64,000 nt of DNA from NCBI GenBank assembly GCA_947488155.1, contig CANKYK010000002.1, positions 1,246,001-1,310,000 of the forward strand, read 5' to 3'. Position numbers and translations under genes: made by a program. Shown here piece after piece: positions 9,509 to 19,268 of the stretch (within the stretch, counting starts at the first letter, position 1; each line of letters opens with the position of its first letter). This stretch comes from an uncultured Erythrobacter sp. (GTDB lineage Bacteria > Pseudomonadota > Alphaproteobacteria > Sphingomonadales > Sphingomonadaceae). The notes under the pieces were generated by a model, which was given only the letters and a program-made list of their open reading frames with translations, searched no databases and had not been told where the DNA came from.

Positions 9509-10660
9509 ATGGCGCGTGCTCTTTACATCCACTGGCCCTTCTGCGCGAAGAAATGCCCCTACTGCGACTTCAACTCGCATGTCCGCGCCAGCGTGGACGT
9601 CCAGCTATGGCAGGCAGCATTGCTCGCTGATATGCGCTTTGAGGCGAAACTGGCTGGCGGAGAGCCGTTGACATCGGTCTTTTTCGGCGGAGGGACCCCT
9701 TCGCTGATGCCGCCTGAACTGGTCGCCGCGCTGCTGGCCGAGGCAGAGCAATTGTGGGGGTTCGTCCCTGAAATTGAGATTACCTTGGAGGCCAACCCCT
9801 CCTCCGTCGAAGCGAGCAATTTTTCGGCCTTGGCAAACGCCGGGATCAATCGCGTTTCGCTGGGTGTTCAATCGCTTGAAGACGAAAGTTTACAATGGCT
9901 CGGGCGACTACATGGCGCAGACGAAGCGCTAGGCGCGCTCGCCACCGCGCAAGAGCATTTTGAACGGGTGAGCTTTGATCTCATCTACGCTTTGCCTGAT
10001 CACACCCCTGAATTGTGGGAGGCGCAGCTCGCACGCGCGCTCTCCCTCGGCACTTCGCATCTATCGCTCTACCAGCTCACAATTGAACCGGGCACGCGCT
10101 TTGCCAGCGATGTGCGGCGTGGTATTTTCACGCCGCTAGATGACGATGCGGCGGCTGAGCTATTCACTATCACGCAACAGCTGACTGGCAAGGCTGGCCT
10201 GCCCGCCTATGAAATCAGCAATCACGCGCGGCTGGGTGAGGAGAGCCGCCATAACCTCACCTATTGGCGCTATCAGGATTATTGCGGAATTGGCCCCGGC
10301 GCCCATGGTCGGTGCGGCGGAATGGCGACAACGCGGCACAAAAAGCCAGAGAATTTCCTTCGCGCAGTCAGCGAGCAAGGGCACGGTATAGAGGACAAAC
10401 AGGCGCTTCGTCCCAGAGATCAAGCCGCAGAAGCACTGCTCATGGGTCTGCGCCTGATCGAGGGGATCGACCTTGGCGCATTGTCGGCGCGCTTCGAATT
10501 GGAAGAGGCGCAATTAATCGATCCGCGCGGATTGGCCCGCAACTGCGACCTTGGCCTGATGTGGCGGCGCGATGACGCAGTTGGCGTGACGCAAGCGGCC
10601 TTGCCATTGCTCGACGCGCTGCTTGGCGAAGTAGTGGCCGACAGTCTGGTGGACGCGTGA
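9509..10660 (+). CDS. hemW: Radical SAM family heme chaperone HemW
   Basis: ALYIHWPFCAKKCPYCDFNSH (CxxxCxxC); FFGGGTPSLM. Confidence 0.95.
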   Translation: MARALYIHWPFCAKKCPYCDFNSHVRASVDVQLWQAALLADMRFEAKLAGGEPLTSVFFGGGTPSLMPPELVAALLAEAEQLWGFVPEIEITLEANPSSVEASNFSALANAGINRVSLGVQSLEDESLQWLGRLHGADEALGALATAQEHFERVSFDLIYALPDHTPELWEAQLARALSLGTSHLSLYQLTIEPGTRFASDVRRGIFTPLDDDAAAELFTITQQLTGKAGLPAYEISNHARLGEESRHNLTYWRYQDYCGIGPGAHGRCGGMATTRHKKPENFLRAVSEQGHGIEDKQALRPRDQAAEALLMGLRLIEGIDLGALSARFELEEAQLIDPRGLARNCDLGLMWRRDDAVGVTQAALPLLDALLGEVVADSLVDA

Positions 10661-11556
10661 GCCTGCACAATCTTCTGTCTGAATGGCGCGATCATCTGGC
10701 CGAGGGACGGCGGCGCAGCCCGCACACGGTGCGCGCCTATTGCTCGGCAGCGGAACGACTGCTGAAGGCGCGCAATCTGACGGATTGGGATGGCGTTGCC
10801 GGGTTGGAGGCGCATGACCTGCGCGCGCACCTCGCCGCACGCCGCGCTGATGGCCTCTCCAACGCCAGCACAGCTCGCGAGCTATCCGCGCTCAAGGCGT
10901 TCATCACCTTCGCCCGGGCGCAGACCGGCGATCCCGATCCATCCGCACCGCGCCTGCGCGGACCACGCACCAAGAAAGGTTTGCCACGCCCCGTTACCCC
11001 CGATGAAGCGGTCAATATCGCCGACCTAGTCGCGGGCATGCCAGATGAGGATTGGATCGGCGCGCGTGATCGCGCCGTTCTGCTGCTTATGTATGGATCG
11101 GGCCTGCGCATTGCGGAGGCCTTGTCGCTCAAATGGTCAAATGCAGAGCTGGGTGAGACCCTGCAGGTCACCGGCAAAGGCGGAAAGCAGCGAATTGTCC
11201 CGATCTTGCCGGTCACGCGGGCGGCGGTTGCTCGCTATGCGGAGCTTTGCCCGTGGAAAGCTGAGCCAAGCGACACGCTGTTCCGCGGGGCGAAGGGCGG
11301 CCCGCTATCCCCCGGCATGGTGCAAAAGGCGATGGCCAACGCGCGCCGCGCTCTGGGCCTACCCGACACGGCGACCCCTCACGCCCTGCGCCATAGCTTT
11401 GCAACGCATTTGCTGGGCGCGGGAGCCGATTTGCGGAGCTTGCAGGAATTACTGGGACATGCGTCGCTGGGTTCAACGCAGATCTATACCAAGGTCGATG
11501 CTGCGACGATGCTAGAGAATTATCGCTCAGCGCATCCGCGGGCGAAGAAGGGGTGA
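10657..11556 (+). CDS. xerC: Tyrosine recombinase XerC
   Basis: LLLMYGSGLRIAEALSL...HALRHSFATHLLGAGADLRSLQELLGHASLGSTQIYTKVD; overlaps hemW by 4 nt. Confidence 0.93.
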   Translation: MSLHNLLSEWRDHLAEGRRRSPHTVRAYCSAAERLLKARNLTDWDGVAGLEAHDLRAHLAARRADGLSNASTARELSALKAFITFARAQTGDPDPSAPRLRGPRTKKGLPRPVTPDEAVNIADLVAGMPDEDWIGARDRAVLLLMYGSGLRIAEALSLKWSNAELGETLQVTGKGGKQRIVPILPVTRAAVARYAELCPWKAEPSDTLFRGAKGGPLSPGMVQKAMANARRALGLPDTATPHALRHSFATHLLGAGADLRSLQELLGHASLGSTQIYTKVDAATMLENYRSAHPRAKKG

Positions 11557-11564
11557 TACTAGTG

Positions 11565-11582
11565 TGGAATGTGGGCATTCCA
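11565..11582. other. Perfect hairpin TGGAATG-TGGG-CATTCCA after xerC
   Basis: 7-bp perfect inverted repeat directly downstream of the xerC stop; no U-tract, so terminator status is unclear. Confidence 0.4.
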
Positions 11583-11624
11583 AAACTTAGAGTTTGCGCT
11601 GATGCACAAACAATTTTCGATATT

Positions 11625-12074
11625 CTAGTTGGCTAGATTCACAAATAAGTTCGGCGCGGTTTCGACCGCAAATGGCTCGGCAAACTTTGGTGCTGACTTC
11701 TTAAAAAGACCTCGTTTCCCCAGTTCATAAGGGTAATATATCAACCGTGAATTCCCCTCAGTTTCAAGTCCAACCCTTACGCCATCCGGAAGTGGACTCT
11801 CAAATTGTGGCGGAATATCTACATCCACCGCCAATCCAACAGCTATTGCTTCACCCCTCGCGACCTCTGCTCGCAGGGCTTCTTCAAGTATGGCAAGAAT
11901 ATCTATGGATTGAGGATGTTCAACTCCATCATAAGCACCGCGAGCCTCAACGATACCATCGGTATTGACTATAGCCGCGAACGGATAGAATTCTCCTGAC
12001 TTAGTAAGCATCTCATCTGCAAACGACATCAGGTAATTGACCAGTTCGTTCAGCTGTTCGGGTGTTGCGGCCAA
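11625..12074 (-). CDS. Hypothetical protein
   Basis: 149-aa ORF (MAATPEQLNELVNYLMSFADEMLTKSGEFYPFAAIVNTDG...) between xerC and gshB; no confident family. Confidence 0.55.
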   Translation of the reverse strand: MAATPEQLNELVNYLMSFADEMLTKSGEFYPFAAIVNTDGIVEARGAYDGVEHPQSIDILAILEEALRAEVARGEAIAVGLAVDVDIPPQFESPLPDGVRVGLETEGNSRLIYYPYELGKRGLFKKSAPKFAEPFAVETAPNLFVNLAN

Positions 12075-12123
12075 ATTCCATCTCCTATTAGTGATACGTC
12101 AGCACTAAGCTCGTCGCCCGACA

Positions 12124-13080
12124 TCAAAGCCCCGCATGCCGCCCTTCAATAGCGTCCCAGATCATCCCAGCCGTATCGGTGCCATTAAACGCATCGATGG
12201 CCACAATGCCAGTTGGCGAAGTCACATTGATCTCGGTAAGCCATTTGCCGCCGATCACATCGATACCGACAAATGTAAGGCCCAACCGCTTAAGCTCTGG
12301 CCCCATCGCATCGCAAATCTCTTGCTCGCGTTCGGTCAGGCCCGTCTTCTCTGCGCTGCCGCCCATTGCGAGATTAGAACGAAACTCGCCCTCGCCCGGT
12401 ATCCGATTGATTGCACCCGCAACTTCGCCATCGACCAGCACGATACGCTTGTCGCCTTCCGCCACCTCAGGGAGGAAAGGTTGGACCATATGCGGCTCTG
12501 GCCAGGTCTGGTTGAACACTTCAAACAGAGCGGTGAGATTGTCGCCATCAGCCGGCACGCGAAAGATAGCCTTGCCGCCATTGCCGTGGATCGGCTTGAC
12601 GACCACGGCGCCATGCTCAGCCATAAAGCGCTTCACTTCATCCGGGGAGCGCGTGATGAGGGTCGGCGGCATAAACCGCCGGTAATCGAGCACCATCACC
12701 TTTTCCGGTGAATTGCGAACATTGGCGGGATCATTGACCACCAGTGTTTCTTTGCCAATCCGCTCAAGCAGATGGGTCGCGGTGATATAGCCCATGTGAA
12801 ACGGCGGATCCTGGCGCATCAGGATAACATCGATGTCCTTACCAAGGTCCAGCCGCTCAGCCGCGCCCTTCGTAAAGTGATCACCCTCAACCCGCTGCAC
12901 CGTCACCGGCGCACATTCGGCGAATAGACGGTCGTTCGCATCCAGCGTCAGGCTCTCAACGTGATACTCATAGATCGAGTGTCCGCGTTCTTGCGCGGCC
13001 AGCATCAGCGCAAAGCTGGAATCGCCCTTAATGTTGATATTCTCAATGGGGTCCATCTGAACCGCGATGCGAAGACTCAT
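12124..13080 (-). CDS. gshB: Glutathione synthetase
   Basis: MSLRIAVQMDPIENINIKGDSSFALMLAAQERGH...VVKPIHGNGGKAIFRV...EINVTSPTGI. Start refined to 13080. Confidence 0.97.
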   Translation of the reverse strand: MSLRIAVQMDPIENINIKGDSSFALMLAAQERGHSIYEYHVESLTLDANDRLFAECAPVTVQRVEGDHFTKGAAERLDLGKDIDVILMRQDPPFHMGYITATHLLERIGKETLVVNDPANVRNSPEKVMVLDYRRFMPPTLITRSPDEVKRFMAEHGAVVVKPIHGNGGKAIFRVPADGDNLTALFEVFNQTWPEPHMVQPFLPEVAEGDKRIVLVDGEVAGAINRIPGEGEFRSNLAMGGSAEKTGLTEREQEICDAMGPELKRLGLTFVGIDVIGGKWLTEINVTSPTGIVAIDAFNGTDTAGMIWDAIEGRHAGL

Positions 13081-13107
13081 CAATATTCCTTTCAAGCTGG
13101 CGCCAGT

Positions 13108-13458
13108 CTACGGCATCCAAGCATTGGTGATGTGGCGAGGCATGCTGCCCGGTGCAAGGAGGATAACGTCAATTCGCATATCATCGCCGTCGCGCAAGTA
13201 TTCATGGGCGATGCATTCGGCGGCGGCGGCAACGCGGGTTAGGCGCCTTTCATCTATTGCATAGTCGAGATCGCCCTTCTTCTTGCGCCATTTCACCTCC
13301 GTGAACGCCACAAGCGCACCCTTGCGAGCAATAAGGTCAATCTCTCCGCGCGGCGTCTTCACCCTTTGAGCAAGGACCTGCCACCCCTTCAGGCGCAGCC
13401 ACATGGCCGCCCGTAATTCGCCGTCGCGGCCGCTCTTTTCCGCGATCTGGCGCTTCAT
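13108..13458 (-). CDS. YraN/UPF0102 family protein
   Basis: GELRAAMWLRLKGWQVLAQRVKTPRGEIDLIARKGALVAFTEVKWRKK. Confidence 0.9.
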   Translation of the reverse strand: MKRQIAEKSGRDGELRAAMWLRLKGWQVLAQRVKTPRGEIDLIARKGALVAFTEVKWRKKKGDLDYAIDERRLTRVAAAAECIAHEYLRDGDDMRIDVILLAPGSMPRHITNAWMP

Positions 13459-14312
13459 TGGGCTTTGAGCTCCACCGCTCGGGCATAGAGCGTCTTGCGG
13501 TCCAACCCGCTGGCCTTCGCCACTTGTCCTGCCGCCTTGCTGGGGCTCATCGTTTCAAGCGCTTCTTTTAGCAGCTCATCGGGATCGCCGATTGGCTGAT
13601 CCCCCGATGGTGGGCTGATGAGCAGCACAATCTCACCCTTGGGCGGATGGTCCGTGTAATGGACGGCAAGTTCCGCTGCCGTCCCTGCCCGGCATTCCTC
13701 ATGCAGCTTGGTCAGCTCGCGGGCCACGGCGACCTGCCGATCAGGCATATCTAAGGCGATGGCATCTAGGCTTTTGACCAGCCGCGGCCCGGTCTCATAG
13801 AAAATCAGCGTTGTGTTCACCGCGCCGAGTTCTTGCAACACTTCCCCGCGAGCTTTCTGCTTCACGGGTAGGAACCCTGCAAACAGGAAACGATCATTGG
13901 GCAGGCCCGCCAGCGTCAGTCCCGCGATCGCTGCGCAGGCTCCGGGCAGCGTAGTAACCGCTACATTTGCCTCTCTTGCATCGCGCACCAGCCGAAAGCC
14001 TGGGTCAGAAACCAGCGGAGTACCCGCGTCGCTCACCAGCGCCACAGAGCCAGTGCGCGCCGCATCGATAAGCTCGCGCCTCGCCCCCTCCTCGCTGTGA
14101 TCATTATAACGCCGCATTCGTTTCGAGATGCCAAGATGTGACAACAGCTTGCCCGTAACCCGCGTGTCCTCACAGGCAATCACATCACAACGTTGCAAAA
14201 TGTCGACAGCACGGAGCGTTATATCGCCGAGATTGCCAATCGGAGTTGCTACAATGTAGAGGCCCTGCTCAAGTGTTTTTGATACAGGCGATGAAGAGTG
14301 CGGGTCAGTCAC
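13455..14312 (-). CDS. rsmI: 16S rRNA (cytidine(1402)-2'-O)-methyltransferase
   Basis: GLYIVATPIGNLGDITLRAVDILQRCDVIACEDTRVTGKLLSHLGI...SDAGTPLVSDPG. GTG start near 14312 inferred so as to avoid overlapping the divergent gene. Confidence 0.94.
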   Translation of the reverse strand: MTDPHSSSPVSKTLEQGLYIVATPIGNLGDITLRAVDILQRCDVIACEDTRVTGKLLSHLGISKRMRRYNDHSEEGARRELIDAARTGSVALVSDAGTPLVSDPGFRLVRDAREANVAVTTLPGACAAIAGLTLAGLPNDRFLFAGFLPVKQKARGEVLQELGAVNTTLIFYETGPRLVKSLDAIALDMPDRQVAVARELTKLHEECRAGTAAELAVHYTDHPPKGEIVLLISPPSGDQPIGDPDELLKEALETMSPSKAAGQVAKASGLDRKTLYARAVELKAQ

Positions 14313-14349
14313 CCAGGCTCTTTGGAACAGCCAACAGGGGTCGGCAAGT

Positions 14350-15513
14350 ATGAAGCGTAATTGGTTTAATCGGCGCACTCTGGTGATTGCGGGCGCTGCT
14401 GCTTTGCTCGGCGGGTGTCAGGTGATCCCCAAGACAGGGCCAACCACCACCACTGATCCGGGTCCATCGACGGAGCCAAGCGCGACCGCTCTGCCAACGG
14501 ATGCGACCCGTCACCGGATTGCTCTGCTTGTTCCCATGTCAGGCAGCACAGGCGCCGTTGGTCAGTCGCTGGCGAATGCGACTACCATGGCTTTGCTCGA
14601 TACCAATGCGAACAATCTGCGGATCACGACCTATGACACTTCGCAGGGCGCAGGCGCAGCGGCTCGGAGAGCGATTGCCGACGGCAACCGCCTGATCCTC
14701 GGCCCATTGATGTCCGAAAATGTGGCAAGCGTGCAGGCTCAGGCGCGCCCAGCGGGCGTGACGACGATCTCATTCTCAAACGACACCAACGTTGCGAGTC
14801 CTGATGTGTTTGTAATGGGGCACATTCCAGAGCAATCGATCCGCCGCAGTGTGCGATATGCGCGCAATCAAGGCGCAACGCGATTTGCCGCTCTTTTGTC
14901 AAACAGTGATTACGGCGATCGTTCCTTGGGCGCGCTGAGCAATGCTCTGCGTGATTTTGGCGGATCGCTAACCACAAGTCAGCGCTATTCACGCGGAAAC
15001 ACCTCTATCGTCAGTGCGGCCCAGCGCCTGCGCGATGCTGGCGGCTATGACACGGTGTTGCTGGGAGAAGGCGCGAGGCTTTCGGTTCAGGCCGCTGGTG
15101 AGCTTAAGAAAGAAAACGGCGTAAACTCCCGCATCCTTGGCACGGAACTGTGGAGCGGTGAAACCGCCCTCACCCGATCCGGCGCAATGCGGGGTGCATT
15201 GTTCTCTGCGGTATCTGACGGTCGGTATAGGCGCTTTACCGAAAGCTATGAGAGTCGCTTTGGCTCAAAGCCATACCGGATCTCTACCCTGGGTTACGAT
15301 GCGGTTCTGCTAACACTCAGAGTGGCGCGCGATTGGCGCGTTGGCAGCCAGTTCCCTGAACGGCAATTGCGTGATCGTGGCGGCTTCCTGGGTCTGGATG
15401 GTCCGTTCCGATTCCAGCGCAACGGCGTGGTCGAACGTGCGATGGAAGTGCGCGAGGTGCGCGGCAACAGCGTTGTAATCGTGGATCAGGCGCCCCAACG
15501 CTTCGAGGACTGA
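14350..15513 (+). CDS. Penicillin-binding protein activator (LpoA/LppC-like)
   Basis: Lipobox LLGGCQ; periplasmic-binding fold (HRIALLVPMSGSTGAVGQSLANATTMAL); divergent from rsmI. Confidence 0.85.
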   Translation: MKRNWFNRRTLVIAGAAALLGGCQVIPKTGPTTTTDPGPSTEPSATALPTDATRHRIALLVPMSGSTGAVGQSLANATTMALLDTNANNLRITTYDTSQGAGAAARRAIADGNRLILGPLMSENVASVQAQARPAGVTTISFSNDTNVASPDVFVMGHIPEQSIRRSVRYARNQGATRFAALLSNSDYGDRSLGALSNALRDFGGSLTTSQRYSRGNTSIVSAAQRLRDAGGYDTVLLGEGARLSVQAAGELKKENGVNSRILGTELWSGETALTRSGAMRGALFSAVSDGRYRRFTESYESRFGSKPYRISTLGYDAVLLTLRVARDWRVGSQFPERQLRDRGGFLGLDGPFRFQRNGVVERAMEVREVRGNSVVIVDQAPQRFED

Positions 15514-15571
15514 GCAAAACGTATAGCCACCTGCTTGTTAGCGGCTCTCTGCCGAGCCTATAGCCTTACGC

Positions 15572-17563
15572 ATGTCAGATGATCTGTTTGAAGGTACTCC
15601 GTCAACGAGCGGCGATTACGATTCCTCCTCGATTGAGGTGCTCGAAGGGCTGGAACCGGTGCGCCGCCGGCCGGGGATGTATATTGGCGGCACGGATGAC
15701 CGCGCGCTGCATCACCTTGCCGCCGAAGTGCTCGATAACTCGATGGACGAAGCCGTTGCGGGCCATGCCAATCGGATCGAAGTGCGCCTGGAGGAAGGCA
15801 ATCGCCTGACCATCGGTGACAATGGCCGCGGCATACCAGTCGATGAGCACCCCAAGTTCCCGGGCAAATCCACGCTTGAGGTGATCCTTTCGACGCTTCA
15901 CTCCGGCGGTAAATTCTCCGGTAAGGCCTATGCAACCAGCGGCGGTCTGCACGGGGTTGGCGTCAGCGTCGTCAACGCATTGTCATCGCACACCCGCGTC
16001 GAAGTTGCGCGTGACAAGCAATTGTTCGCACAGGAATTTTCCAAGGGGCAAACCCTTGGGAAAATCGAGAACCTGGGCGCAACGCCCAATCGACGCGGAA
16101 CTCAGGTCAGCTTCACGCCCGATGAAGAGATCTTTGGCGATCGTAAATTCAAACCGCAACGGCTGTTCAAGCTAGCTCGCTCCAAGGCCTATCTGTTTGC
16201 GGGCGTCGAAATCCGCTGGAAATGCGCGCCCAGCCTCGCGTCCGAAGATGTTCCCGAAGAGGCCACTTTCAAGTTCCCAGGAGGTCTCGCTGATCACCTG
16301 GCAGAACAAGTCGGCGCGCGGGAATGCGTGACCGCGCAGGCCTTTACCGGCAATCAAGACTTTCCCGAGGACGACAGCGGCACCTCGCAAGGGCGCGTCG
16401 AATGGGCCATCGCATGGCCGCTCTATTCCGATGGATCGACCAGCTGGTATTGTAACACTGTTCCAACACCGGATGGCGGAACGCACGAGCAAGGCTTGAG
16501 AGCCGCATTGACCAAAGGGCTACGCGCCTTTGGCGAGCTGACTGGCACAAAGAAAGCCAAGGATATTAGCGCAGACGACGTGATGACAGGCGGCGAGGTG
16601 ATGCTCAGCGTCTTTATCCGCGATCCATCGTTTCAGTCGCAAACGAAGGACCGACTGACTTCGCCAGAGGCCGCACGCTTCGTTGAGAACGCGGTGCGCG
16701 ACCATTTCGACCACTTCCTGACCGATAATATGGACCGGGGTAAGGCCCTGCTTGGCGAGGTTATGGAGCGCATGGATGAGCGCCTGCGCCGCAAGCAAGA
16801 ACGCGAGATCAAGCGCAAAACCGCGACCAATGCCAAAAAGCTCCGCCTACCCGGCAAGCTGACCGATTGTTCGGGCGAAGGCGACAAAGAAACTGAGCTG
16901 TTTATCGTTGAGGGCGATTCGGCTGGTGGCAGCGCGAAACAGGCGCGCAATCGCAAGACGCAGGCGATCCTGCCAATCCGCGGCAAGATCCTGAATGTAG
17001 CATCCGCTACAACGGATAAGATCCGGGCCAATCAGGAGATCGCTGATCTCTCACTCGCGCTCGGTTGCGGCACGCGCAAAGATTGTGACGCGGAAAACCT
17101 TCGTTACGACCGCGTAATCATCATGACCGATGCGGACGTTGATGGCGCGCACATTGCGACCCTGCTCATGACATTCTTCTTCCAGGAAATGTCGGACATT
17201 GTGAAAAAGGGCCACCTGTTCCTGGCCAAGCCGCCGCTCTATAAGCTGACCGCTGGCAAAGAAAGCCGCTACGCCAATGATGATGCGCACCGCGCGCAGT
17301 TAGAAGAGACGGTTTTCAAAAGCAAAAAGGTTGAGGTTGGGCGGTTTAAGGGCCTTGGCGAGATGAACCCTCAACAGCTTCGCGAGACCACTATGAATCC
17401 TGACACGCGCAGCCTTATACGCATCACCCTGCCGCAAGAATTTGAAGATCGCGCAGCGGTGAAAGAGGTCGTCGATCAATTGATGGGGCGCAATCCAGAG
17501 CACCGCTTCAACTTCATCCAGAACCGCGCTGGTGAGGTCGACCGCGAGGCGATTGATGCCTAA
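15572..17563 (+). CDS. parE: DNA topoisomerase IV subunit B
   Basis: SIEVLEGLEPVRRRPGMYIGGTDDRALHHLAAEVLDNSMDEA...EGDSAGGSAKQARNRKTQAILPIRGKILNV. Confidence 0.97.
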   Translation: MSDDLFEGTPSTSGDYDSSSIEVLEGLEPVRRRPGMYIGGTDDRALHHLAAEVLDNSMDEAVAGHANRIEVRLEEGNRLTIGDNGRGIPVDEHPKFPGKSTLEVILSTLHSGGKFSGKAYATSGGLHGVGVSVVNALSSHTRVEVARDKQLFAQEFSKGQTLGKIENLGATPNRRGTQVSFTPDEEIFGDRKFKPQRLFKLARSKAYLFAGVEIRWKCAPSLASEDVPEEATFKFPGGLADHLAEQVGARECVTAQAFTGNQDFPEDDSGTSQGRVEWAIAWPLYSDGSTSWYCNTVPTPDGGTHEQGLRAALTKGLRAFGELTGTKKAKDISADDVMTGGEVMLSVFIRDPSFQSQTKDRLTSPEAARFVENAVRDHFDHFLTDNMDRGKALLGEVMERMDERLRRKQEREIKRKTATNAKKLRLPGKLTDCSGEGDKETELFIVEGDSAGGSAKQARNRKTQAILPIRGKILNVASATTDKIRANQEIADLSLALGCGTRKDCDAENLRYDRVIIMTDADVDGAHIATLLMTFFFQEMSDIVKKGHLFLAKPPLYKLTAGKESRYANDDAHRAQLEETVFKSKKVEVGRFKGLGEMNPQQLRETTMNPDTRSLIRITLPQEFEDRAAVKEVVDQLMGRNPEHRFNFIQNRAGEVDREAIDA

Positions 17564-17951
17564 CGATCAGCCCCCGCCTGACGATGCGCCAAAAAAATAT
17601 CCAAACCCGCGCGAGGAAGACATCATGGCCGGCGACCGCCGTATTTCGCGCCCGGACAGCGCTCTACCTGATTGGCATATCCCCGATGCCGTTTACCGGC
17701 CCATTCCCATCGCCTGGTTTGCGGCGGCATTCCTGCTGCAATCAATCGCCATGTTCGCAATCTTCATGCTGCTGATCAGCAAAAGCGGATATTTCACCAT
17801 TGCCGGTGCAGCCATTGCCACCGGAGCGATTGGCGCATGGACATGGGACCGGGGGATGAAGGATGCCGCGACCGGATGGAAGGCCGCCACCATCGTGCTG
17901 CTTATCGTGCAGTTTGCGCTGGTCGCACTGACGGCGTCATCGCGCCTCTAA
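17559..17951 (+). CDS. Hypothetical membrane protein
   Basis: MPNDQPPPDDAPKKYPNPREEDIMAGDRRISRPD...; several hydrophobic segments; overlaps the parE end. Confidence 0.6.
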   Translation, partial: PNDQPPPDDAPKKYPNPREEDIMAGDRRISRPDSALPDWHIPDAVYRPIPIAWFAAAFLLQSIAMFAIFMLLISKSGYFTIAGAAIATGAIGAWTWDRGMKDAATGWKAATIVLLIVQFALVALTASSRL

Positions 17952-19168
17952 TCCGCCATTTCGGTATGGATATGTAAATGTCCCTCTAACGTTCGGTGCA
18001 CAGGGCATTTGTCGGCGATCTCAACAATCTTCGCGCGTTGATCATCCGTCAATTCATCACCTAGCACCGTAATCGAGCGATTGAGCGCCTGAATTTTCGC
18101 ACCCTCTCCCTCTTCCTCGCAATGATCACAGTCGTCCGCATGATCGCGTTCATGCGTCACATGCACTTGGTAGCTCTCTACCGGCCATCCCTTTCGGTCA
18201 GCGTACATTTTCATCGTCATGGCGGTGCAAGTGCCCAGCGCAGCGTTGAGCAAATCATACGGCGTTGGGCCGCTGTCATCACCGCCATAGCTGCGCGGTT
18301 CATCAGCCACGAAGCGGTGGCTGGCGGCGAACACCTCGGTTCCGAACTTGCCATGGCCAGACTTCACCAGCACGCCTGCTTCCGGCAGCTCAGTTTCGCC
18401 GCAACTTTTGAGGTATCGCTTTGCCCATGAAGCGATCGCTACAGCGGCATATTCAGCATCTTCTGCCTTGGTCAGCAGGTGATCGGCATCGTCCAGACTA
18501 ATGAAACTCTTTGGGTGATAGGCAGCCTGAAACAGAGCAGCGGCATGCTCCACACCAACGATTGTGTCGATCGGCGAGTGTAATGCCAGATAGGGGAGCC
18601 TCAGCTCCTTCACCAGTTCCAGCAACTTGACCGATTCCGTTCGTTCTAGAAACTCCCGACTGACCGAAAAGCTTTGCCCACCAATAGTCACTGGCCCCTC
18701 ACCGTCCGCGCGAATCGCATCGTGATCGCCTTTGATGATGTGCAGCACATGCGGGACATCCGAAGGCGCGCCAATCGTCGCGATAGCTGCGACGTTCTCC
18801 GCGCCCAGCTCGTGCGCAGCGGCCAGCACCGCCGCTCCGCCAAGACTATGCCCAACCAATAGTAGCGGAGCATTGAAGCGCGCCCGCAAAGCGCCAGCAA
18901 CGGAAACGAGATCAGCGATATCCGTAGCAAAGCCAGCGCGGCCAAATTCGCCTTCGCTCCCACCAAGCCCGGTAAAGTCGAACCTCAGCGTCGCAATGCC
19001 TTGCGCGGCCAATGCGCGCGCGACACTAATCGCGGCGCGGCTCTTCTTAGTGCAGGTGAAGCAATGCGCAAAGACCGCAGCGCCTCTGACCAGGCCAGTT
19101 GGCATTTCCAGCGCTCCGTCCAGGCTGTGTCCAGTGGTGGTCGTGATCGAAAGTGTCTCTGTCGGCAT
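17948..19168 (-). CDS. Bifunctional alpha/beta hydrolase/OsmC family protein
   Basis: N-terminal hydrolase (VGHSLGGAAVLAAAH) fused to a C-terminal OsmC domain (GDDSGPTPYDLLNAALGTCTAMTMKMYADRKGW). Confidence 0.92.
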   Translation of the reverse strand: MPTETLSITTTTGHSLDGALEMPTGLVRGAAVFAHCFTCTKKSRAAISVARALAAQGIATLRFDFTGLGGSEGEFGRAGFATDIADLVSVAGALRARFNAPLLLVGHSLGGAAVLAAAHELGAENVAAIATIGAPSDVPHVLHIIKGDHDAIRADGEGPVTIGGQSFSVSREFLERTESVKLLELVKELRLPYLALHSPIDTIVGVEHAAALFQAAYHPKSFISLDDADHLLTKAEDAEYAAVAIASWAKRYLKSCGETELPEAGVLVKSGHGKFGTEVFAASHRFVADEPRSYGGDDSGPTPYDLLNAALGTCTAMTMKMYADRKGWPVESYQVHVTHERDHADDCDHCEEEGEGAKIQALNRSITVLGDELTDDQRAKIVEIADKCPVHRTLEGHLHIHTEMAD

Positions 19169-19268
19169 TGTTGTCCCTCCTATGGGTGATGCTTGTAGAG
19201 CTATTAGCGCACCTTCGCCATTTGGTTACGCCTTGCAGAGGATCATGGCGCGATGCACAACACATTTC

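Noticed and set aside
10657-11556. XerC-like recombinase as evidence for an integrative element
   Set aside because: Housekeeping XerC by synteny (overlapping hemW) and length; no att repeats or cargo genes nearby.
18732-19268. N-terminal 179-codon extension of the serine hydrolase ORF
   Set aside because: Antisense to the hydrolase/OsmC gene; a signal peptide begins cleanly at 19269.
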